This document shows, in pieces, positions 58,843-64,000 of a stretch of 64,000 bases of DNA; the stretch's first letter is position 1; each line of letters begins with the position of its first letter. Position numbers and translations under genes: made by a program. The notes below the pieces were generated by a model. It worked only from the letters and a program-made list of their open reading frames with translations. It was not told where the DNA came from and did no database searches. Origin of the DNA: Streptomyces globisporus (GTDB lineage: Bacteria > Actinomycetota > Actinomycetes > Streptomycetales > Streptomycetaceae); assembly GCA_014649555.1 (NCBI GenBank), contig BMTG01000001.1, positions 62,001-126,000 on the forward strand. The letters are read 5' to 3'.

Positions 58843-58885
58843 GAAAGTCCCTGGACCGACCCTGGGACAGATGCGAAAGTCCCTG
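58843..58885. repeat. Direct repeats GAAAGTCCCTG in the sdaA/antitoxin gap
   Basis: GAAAGTCCCTG occurs at 58843-58853 and 58875-58885 (32 bp apart), with a weaker GAAAGT copy at 58915. They lie in a 239-bp gene-free stretch that is slightly AT-richer than its surroundings. Role unknown; perhaps remains of an inserted element. Confidence 0.4.
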
Positions 58886-58992
58886 CCGGGCCCCTCGCCG
58901 ATGGGCGCTTGCCTGAAAGTTCGCGAAACTCGCGCAGCTATGGATGTACCTCCGACACACCCGCTCGGAGAGTCACCCCCGTCCAATAACAA

Positions 58993-59008
58993 GAGTTTTG
59001 TTAAACTC
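58993..59008. promoter_or_regulatory. Autoregulatory operator/promoter of the toxin-antitoxin pair
   Basis: GAGTTTTGTTAAACTC is a perfect 6-bp inverted repeat with a 4-bp spacer ending 6 nt before the antitoxin ATG. The inner TTAAAC (59001-59006) is a plausible -10 box that would start transcription at or just before the ATG, giving a leaderless mRNA; no ribosome site is present. Confidence 0.55.
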
Positions 59009-59014
59009 GGTCGC

Positions 59015-59287
59015 ATGGCTACCTCCCAGGCGCCCGGCGAAGGCCCCGTCCGGCCCGTATCGGTCTCCCTCCACGAAGGCACCATCGCTGCCCTCAAGGC
59101 ACGTACGGGCAAACGAGGCATGTCCGCCTACGTCGAGACCCTGATCCAGCGCCAACTGGAACGGGATCGGCTGCGCGAGCTCATCGAAGACGCGGAAACC
59201 GAACACGGCCCGGTCGATCAGGCGGCGGTCGACGCCAAACGCGCCATTCTCCGCGGCGACGCCGCGGGCTCGGCGGACGCCGCGTGA
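59015..59287 (+). CDS. Ribbon-helix-helix-type antitoxin
   Basis: 90-aa protein. Residues 13-50 fit a ribbon-helix-helix DNA-binding fold: strand PVSVSLHEG then helices around AALKARTGKRGMSAYVETL. The C-terminal 40 residues are acidic and helical (ELIEDAETEHGPVDQAA), suited to wrapping the toxin. It overlaps the PIN-domain gene by 4 bp (GTGA) and has an operator-like palindrome at its start, the standard antitoxin layout. It begins without a ribosome site. Confidence 0.82.
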   Translation: MATSQAPGEGPVRPVSVSLHEGTIAALKARTGKRGMSAYVETLIQRQLERDRLRELIEDAETEHGPVDQAAVDAKRAILRGDAAGSADAA

Positions 59288-59676
59288 GCGGCACGCTCGT
59301 CCTGGACTGCGAAGGCCTGTCCAAACTGGTGCGACGCACGCCCGAGATCACCGAGTGGCTGGCCGCGGCCGAAGCCGAAGACATCCGCGTCGTCACCAGC
59401 TCCGTCACCCTCGTCGAAGCACGCGACCCGAGGGTCAACCAGGCCCGCTTCGACTACGCAGTCTCCCGCGTGAACATCATCCCGCCCACAGAAGCCGTCG
59501 CCCGCCATGCGAGCAAGCTCCTGGCCGCGGCCGGACTGCACGGCCACAAGTACGCCCTCGACGCCATCGTGGCCGCCACCGCACTCACCTCGCCAGCCCC
59601 AGCGAGCATCCTGACATCGGACCCCGAAGACCTCCTGATGCTCTGCGGCCCCAGCATCCGCGTCATCAAGGTCTGA
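59284..59676 (+). CDS. PIN-domain toxin (VapC-like ribonuclease)
   Basis: 130-aa PIN-domain protein. Acidic metal ligands are seen as Asp8 (VLDCEGLSKL), Glu45 (TLVEARDP), Asp93 (YALDAIVAAT) and Asp113/Asp116 (TSDPEDLLML). VapC-type toxins cut tRNA or other RNA when the antitoxin is lost. Length is typical. The GTG start overlaps the antitoxin stop. Convergent with the cupin gene. Confidence 0.87.
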   Translation: MSGTLVLDCEGLSKLVRRTPEITEWLAAAEAEDIRVVTSSVTLVEARDPRVNQARFDYAVSRVNIIPPTEAVARHASKLLAAAGLHGHKYALDAIVAATALTSPAPASILTSDPEDLLMLCGPSIRVIKV

Positions 59677-59753
59677 CCGCGAGGCCGCGACCCGACCCAC
59701 CTCTTGTGCGAATCAGAGCGGTCCGGAAGTCCCCGGAGCATTCTCGGAGCGAT

Positions 59754-59780
59754 GACGCCCCGGGTCAGGACGGGGGCGTC
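59754..59780. terminator. Hairpin between toxin and cupin genes
   Basis: GACGCCCC (59754-59761) pairs with GGGGCGTC (59773-59780) with an 11-nt loop. It overlaps the cupin stop codon and can serve both convergent genes. Confidence 0.55.
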
Positions 59781-60271
59781 TCGTTCACCATGCGGGTCAC
59801 CGCGTCTCCCGCCTCGGGCAACTCGGAGAACACGCAGTCCCAGCGCGCTCCGAGTTCCTCCAGCGCGGCGGTCGGCGAATGACCGTTCGTCGCCGCGTTC
59901 AGGTCCGCCATCTCCGCGAAGAACCCGTCCAGGGCGGGCGAGGTGATGAACAGGAACCGGCACTCGACCGCTCCGGCGTTGTAGGGCCGGTGGATCTCGC
60001 CTCGGGGCACGACCGCGTACTCCTCCGCGCTCAGCGTCAGCGTCCGTGCGCCGACGTCCAGGCTCAGCTCGCCCTCGAGGACCCGGAAAGCCTCTTCGTG
60101 GTGCTTGTGCACATGAGGTGGCGGGCCCGGCGCGTGGGGAGAGTGAGAATACTCGATCAGCGAGTACGCCCCTCCGGTCGCGGAGCTGTCGATCTTCACG
60201 GTCATCGGCGCGCCGGTCGGGCCGCGAAACCTGCGCCCCTGGCGGGCCGCCACGACTGCCGGATCACTCAT
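59765..60271 (-). CDS. Cupin-domain protein
   Basis: 168-aa single-cupin protein. Motif 1 is PPPHVHKHHEEAFRVLEGE with the metal-binding His cluster and Glu; motif 2 is PRGEIHRPYNAG. An oxygenase, isomerase or binding role is possible; the metal site is intact. It starts MSDPAVVAARQGR at ATG 60271. Function cannot be narrowed from context. Confidence 0.88.
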   Translation of the reverse strand: MSDPAVVAARQGRRFRGPTGAPMTVKIDSSATGGAYSLIEYSHSPHAPGPPPHVHKHHEEAFRVLEGELSLDVGARTLTLSAEEYAVVPRGEIHRPYNAGAVECRFLFITSPALDGFFAEMADLNAATNGHSPTAALEELGARWDCVFSELPEAGDAVTRMVNETPPS

Positions 60272-60737
60272 ACCGCACCACCGTCTCCGATCCACCCCGC
60301 AGTCCCATCATTCCGCTTCTGCTCGTCACCGGCCATCGCCGACGTCCGCCGGCTCCGGGCCGGGCTCACGGCACGGCGAGCATTTGATTGCGTATCCGTG
60401 GATCCGCCTCCTCGGATATCCGCAGGCACAGCCGTGACATAGCTTCGGGCCGCGGTGACCGGGCTTGCGGAAGGAACCTGCGCGCGTCGTCCTTCGGGGT
60501 CCCAGCCGGAAGGGCCTGCGCCCTGCGGGCAGCAGTCGGCCGGGCGTGCTCCGCTGCGCGCCGTTTCGCCGAAGGGCCTTCCGTACGCCCGGGCATCCGC
60601 ATCCCCCCGCGTGCGCGGACCGTGACCGCGGGCGACCGCCCGTGAAGAGGTACGTCCGTTGTCGTTCGCCGAGAATGGGCCTGGGCATCACTGTGGTGGG
60701 CCCGGGCCACGGGACGACGGAGAGCGAGGGTGGCGAC
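60272..60737. other. Gene-free region upstream of the second LAL regulator
   Basis: About 465 bp between the cupin and regulator starts. Open frames extend through it on both strands, but none has a ribosome site and family resemblance. It probably contains the divergent promoters. Confidence 0.45.
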
Positions 60738-63509
60738 GTGATCGCGACGTGTGGTTCTGCCCGACGGTCCCTCGCCCGCGCCTTCGCCGCCCCCGACGCC
60801 GGGCCGGTGCTGCTGTTCGTCGAAGGCGCCGCCGGGCTCGGCAAGACGCATCTGCTGCGCGAGCTGGCCGATCTGCCCGAGACGCCGGACGTGGCCCGTC
60901 TGTGGTGGCGGTGCGGGGCCGAGGGTGGGCGGCCTGAGGAGGACGAGGTCTGGCGGGAGCCGGCCCTGCTGCTCGTGGACGACGTGCACCGGGCGGACGA
61001 GGACGAGCTGCGACGGCTGCGACGGGTGCTGGAGGGGATGGAGCCCGGATCGGCGGCCGCTGTGACCTACCGCCCCGAGGAACTCCCCGTCCCCGGGATG
61101 CCGTTGGGCGGATCCGCCATGACGTACCCCTTCCGGCTGACCGTGCTCGGGGACCGCCTGGCGCCCTGGGACGAGGAACGCGTCCGGCGGGCAGCCGCGG
61201 ACGTGCTGGGCGAGAGCTGTACGGCCGAGGTCGTGAGCGCGCTGCGCGAGCGCACCGGTGGGGTTCCCCGGGCGGTCGTCGATCTGCTGGCCATGCTGCG
61301 GGAACAGCGCCCGGGCTTCACCGGCACCGCCGCCGAGGTGGCCGCGGCCGGGGTGCCGGCCCGGCTGGCGGAGCTGGTGCTCAGCCGGACGTACGCGGTG
61401 TCCTCGGCGCACCGGCCGCTGGTCTGGGCGGCCGCCGTCCTGGACGGGCCCGCCGCCCGGGACGAGCTGATCGGGGTGTCGGGGCTCGGGGCCGTACCGG
61501 GGAGCGACGCACTGCTGCGGGCCCTGGCGAGCGCGGCCCTGGCGGAGCTGGGCGAGGGACGCTACGGCTTCGCCGTGCCGCTGGCCGCCGGCGCCGTACG
61601 GGACACCGTGCCCGGTCCCGTACGGCAGGATCTGCACCGGCGGGCGGCCGGGGTGCTCAGCCGCAGGCAGCCCGTGCCGTGGGCCGCCGTGAGCGCACAC
61701 CACCGGGCGGCCGGCGAGTACCGCGGCTGGCTCAGGGCGGTGGAGAAGGCGGCCGAGTCGGCGTCGGCGTCCGGCCGGCACCAGGAGGCGATCACTCTGC
61801 TGGAGCGGACGCTCGCCACCCCCGGCATCCCCCCGCAGGCCCGGGCCCGGCTGGCGCCGCTGCTGGCCCGTAACGCGGTGACCGGGCTGCGCTCGGACCA
61901 GACCGTGGAGGTGCTCGCGCAGATCGTGCAGGACGCGGATCTTCCCCCGGCCGTACGCGGGGAGCTGCGGCTCGACCTGGGGCTGATGCTCTCCAACCAG
62001 ATGGGCCGGTTCGCCGAGGGCTGGCGGGTCCTGGAGGTCGCCGCCGCCGAACTGCGCGAGGTGCGGTCGGTGCTGGCCGCCCGCGCCATGGCGGCCCTGG
62101 TCACTCCCTACTGGCCGGGCGCCTCCCTCGACGTCCACCGGGGGTGGCTGATCAAGGCGGCGGCCGCCGCGGACGACAGCGGGGACGACGCCATGCGGAC
62201 GGCGGTACTGGCCAACCATGTGGGGCTGGCCATGAGTTGGGCCGACCCCGAGGCCTGGGACCTGGTGGAGCGGCTGCCCGTGCAGAGCACGGACCCCGCC
62301 TGCGCCCGGCAGGCTGCGCGCGGTCTGTGCAACGCCGCGGACTCCGCCGTCTGGCTCGGCTTCTACCGGCGCGTGGACGGTCTGCTGGCCGAGGGGCGCG
62401 AGCTGGCCACCCGCAGCGGCGCGCCGTACACGGAACACAGCGCGTCGGGGACACGGCTGCTCCAGGAGTGGTGGACCGGCCAGTGGCTGGGCCTGGCCAA
62501 GCGGTGCGAGGACTTCGTCGCCGACACGGCGGACATGCCGTTCCTCGCCTCCGACGCCTACGTCGTACGCGGCTTGCTCGCCGTCGCCCAGGGGGACTGG
62601 GGCGAGGCCCGGGCCTGGCTGTCCCAGCGCGGAACCTTCGGTACGGAGAACCTGCCGGTGCCCCTCGGCGCGACGGCGGCCGGCGCCGTGATCCGCCTGA
62701 CGCTGGCCCGCCAGGAGGTGGCCGACGCGGCGGAACAGGCGCGGGCGGCGTGGACGGTGGTGGCCGAGAAGGGGGTGTGGCCCTGGGCGGCGGAACTCGC
62801 GCCGTGGGCCGTGGAAGCCCTGGCGCGGGCGGGTGACACGGACACGGCCCACGCCATGGTCCGGGACTTCGCCCAGGGCCTCGGCGACGCGGACGCGCCC
62901 GCCGCCAGGGCCGCGCTGGCCTGGAGCCGGGCCGTACTCGCGGAGAACGAGGCGCTGGCCGAGGGGCGGCCGGACCGTCTGCCGGCAGCCGCGGAGACGT
63001 ACCGGAAGGCGGCAGCGGCCTACGCGGCGCTTCCGCGCCCCTACAGCGAGGCACTGACCACGGAGTGCGCGGCGCGCTGCGTGCTCGCGGCGGACGCGGT
63101 GGGCGGGGAAGCCCCGGCCCACTCGGCGGACCCGGCCGGCCCGAAAGCCCTCGCAGCCTCAGCAAGCCCCGCCGACGACCGCGCCACCGCCGCCTCGGCC
63201 ATCGCCGAACTGGAGTCCTGCGCCCAGCACTTCACCGACCTCGGCGCCGTCTGGGACGCGACGCGGGCCCGGGCCCTGCTGCGCACCCGGCAGCCGGCCA
63301 GGAAGGGCCGCCCGCCCGGACGCCCGTCGCACTCCGACCAGCTGTCCCCCCGGGAGGCCGAAGTCGCCCAGCTCGCGTCCTCCGGCCTCACCAACCGGGA
63401 GATCGCCGCGACCCTGCATCTCTCCCCGCGGACCGTGGAGCAGCACATCGCCGGTGCCATGCGGAAGACCGGCGCGCTCTCCCGCCGCGACCTCGCTCAC
63501 CGGCTCTGA
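60738..63509 (+). CDS. LuxR-family (LAL-type) ATP-binding regulator
   Basis: About 923-aa regulator. Walker A is GAAGLGKTH (about residue 30) and Walker B is LLLVDDVHRAD. A long helical middle follows. The C-terminal LuxR HTH reads SPREAEVAQLASSGLTNREI, ending in a helix with TVEQHIAGAMRKTG. GTG 60738 (VIATCGSARRS) is preferred because GAGGG lies 7 nt upstream; starts at 60675 and 60642 lack ribosome sites. Linker before the HTH is rich in Ala, Arg and Pro. Its stop codon lies inside a 15-bp tandem repeat. Confidence 0.88.
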   Translation: MIATCGSARRSLARAFAAPDAGPVLLFVEGAAGLGKTHLLRELADLPETPDVARLWWRCGAEGGRPEEDEVWREPALLLVDDVHRADEDELRRLRRVLEGMEPGSAAAVTYRPEELPVPGMPLGGSAMTYPFRLTVLGDRLAPWDEERVRRAAADVLGESCTAEVVSALRERTGGVPRAVVDLLAMLREQRPGFTGTAAEVAAAGVPARLAELVLSRTYAVSSAHRPLVWAAAVLDGPAARDELIGVSGLGAVPGSDALLRALASAALAELGEGRYGFAVPLAAGAVRDTVPGPVRQDLHRRAAGVLSRRQPVPWAAVSAHHRAAGEYRGWLRAVEKAAESASASGRHQEAITLLERTLATPGIPPQARARLAPLLARNAVTGLRSDQTVEVLAQIVQDADLPPAVRGELRLDLGLMLSNQMGRFAEGWRVLEVAAAELREVRSVLAARAMAALVTPYWPGASLDVHRGWLIKAAAAADDSGDDAMRTAVLANHVGLAMSWADPEAWDLVERLPVQSTDPACARQAARGLCNAADSAVWLGFYRRVDGLLAEGRELATRSGAPYTEHSASGTRLLQEWWTGQWLGLAKRCEDFVADTADMPFLASDAYVVRGLLAVAQGDWGEARAWLSQRGTFGTENLPVPLGATAAGAVIRLTLARQEVADAAEQARAAWTVVAEKGVWPWAAELAPWAVEALARAGDTDTAHAMVRDFAQGLGDADAPAARAALAWSRAVLAENEALAEGRPDRLPAAAETYRKAAAAYAALPRPYSEALTTECAARCVLAADAVGGEAPAHSADPAGPKALAASASPADDRATAASAIAELESCAQHFTDLGAVWDATRARALLRTRQPARKGRPPGRPSHSDQLSPREAEVAQLASSGLTNREIAATLHLSPRTVEQHIAGAMRKTGALSRRDLAHRL

Positions 63510-63567
63510 GGTCACCGGCAACGAGGTCACCGGCTACGAGGTCACGGACTCCGGGCTCACCGGCTCC
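63493..63567. repeat. Five-unit 15-bp tandem repeat spanning two stop codons
   Basis: Five consecutive 15-bp units with consensus GAGGTCACCGGCTAC. Units 2 and 3 differ at one base; units 1, 4 and 5 are more diverged. Unit 1 with the first bases of unit 2 carries the stop of the LAL gene (63507-63509). Unit 5 carries the stop of the convergent small gene (63557-63559). Because 15 is a multiple of 3, changes in copy number keep the reading frame. Confidence 0.85.
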
Positions 63568-63880
63568 GAGGGGTGTCCAGGGGCAGAAAGGACCTGGCGG
63601 CCCAGAAGCTCCGGTCGTGCTCCCAGACGGCCACGGTCGCGGCCGCCCAGTCGAACACCCAGCCGGAACGTACCCCGCGCGCTCCCCAGCCGTCCGGGCG
63701 CCGGCGCGGGATGGCGAAGCCCGCCTTCTGTGCGGCGACCGCCGCGTCGCACGCCTCGCGCGCGATGCGCAGGGCATCCGACTCGGTCTCCGCGCACCCG
63801 GTGAAGACGTGCAGGCCGCACCGGTCGGGCTGCACGGCGTTCCGGGTGGGGACATTGACCTGGAAGTAGAGCTCGGCCAT
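63557..63880 (-). CDS. Small uncharacterised protein
   Basis: 107-aa cytoplasmic protein starting MAELYFQVNVPTRNAVQPDR at ATG 63880, with GGAG 8 nt upstream. It has two Cys near residues 16-25, an Ala-rich helix (ALRIAREACDAAVAAQKAGF), and two Trp-rich stretches (WVFDWAAATVAVWEHDRSFW). I do not recognise the family. Its end lies in the tandem repeat shared with the LAL gene. No clear feature is seen between 63880 and the window end. Confidence 0.72.
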   Translation of the reverse strand: MAELYFQVNVPTRNAVQPDRCGLHVFTGCAETESDALRIAREACDAAVAAQKAGFAIPRRRPDGWGARGVRSGWVFDWAAATVAVWEHDRSFWAARSFLPLDTPRSR

Positions 63881-64000
63881 GACGCCATCTCCTCGGTGTC
63901 GCGGTTTGTCCACCGTACGAGGCGCGTCCGCCCCTCAATATCCGGAATGACCCGATCACCTATACGTATCTCGTGCGCGCCCCGTACGTATCCCGGCTCC

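Noticed and set aside
60326-60844. 172-aa minus-strand frame upstream of the second LAL gene
   Set aside because: It overlaps the regulator start and is rich in Pro/Arg/Gly/Cys without a domain or ribosome site.

Overview
The window is high-GC actinobacterial chromosome, almost certainly Streptomyces. The evidence is G+C above 70%, frequent GTG/TTG starts, large LuxR-type (LAL) regulators, Tat-exported enzymes, and a core gene order serA-ilvC-ilvN-ilvB / gatB-gatA-gatC-rmdB-ligA / mnmA / gcvT-gcvH-glyA-sdaA that I recognise from Streptomyces chromosomes. No rRNA, tRNA, CRISPR array or insertion sequence was recognised. Most of the window is conserved core with short accessory patches.

Layout. 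1-4265: serine and branched-chain amino acid biosynthesis on the minus strand (serA 5' part, ilvC, ilvN, ilvB), headed by a 13-codon leader peptide and an attenuator hairpin. 4266-7307: membrane PAS-GGDEF-EAL protein whose EAL half has lost its catalytic residues, with a BldD-like box upstream. 7497-11195: 2-hydroxyacid dehydrogenase, aldo/keto reductase, exported PQQ-type sugar dehydrogenase and a DUF6191 protein. 11204-18326: LAL regulator coupled to a 58-aa protein, a membrane protein, a GNAT acetyltransferase and an MMPL transporter. 18517-22043: Tat-exported phospholipase C and an anion transporter. 22109-25668: gatB, a small membrane protein, gatA and gatC (tRNA-dependent amidotransferase). 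25785-30569: rmdB (c-di-GMP GGDEF-EAL) and ligA. 30602-37512: methionine synthase-like protein, SDR, LOG-family protein, DUF427 protein, hydrolase, mnmA, Tat-exported amidase and cysteine desulfurase.

37688-44283 is regulator-rich. It holds two small membrane proteins, two TetR regulators with candidate operators, and an MFS exporter preceded by a three-domain monooxygenase-like gene whose start lies behind two adjacent near-perfect palindromes. A thioesterase and a TRIC-type channel follow. 45071-51083 is a complete peptide ABC importer (binding lipoprotein, two permeases, two ATPases), with a 15-bp hairpin after the binding-protein gene. 51336-53844 holds two SseB-family genes and a P-loop kinase. 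54054-58775 is a glycine/serine catabolic run (tandem glycine riboswitch, gcvT, gcvH, glyA, sdaA). 59015-59676 is a ribbon-helix-helix/PIN toxin-antitoxin pair. The window ends with a cupin, a second LAL regulator and a small gene convergent to it. A 15-bp tandem repeat supplies the stop codons of both of these last two genes.

The physiological themes are amino-acid supply (serA, ilv, glycine cleavage, serine deaminase, peptide import), c-di-GMP signalling (one probable cyclase, one probable phosphodiesterase), tRNA quality (gatCAB, mnmA with a sulfur donor) and export or resistance modules under TetR-type control.
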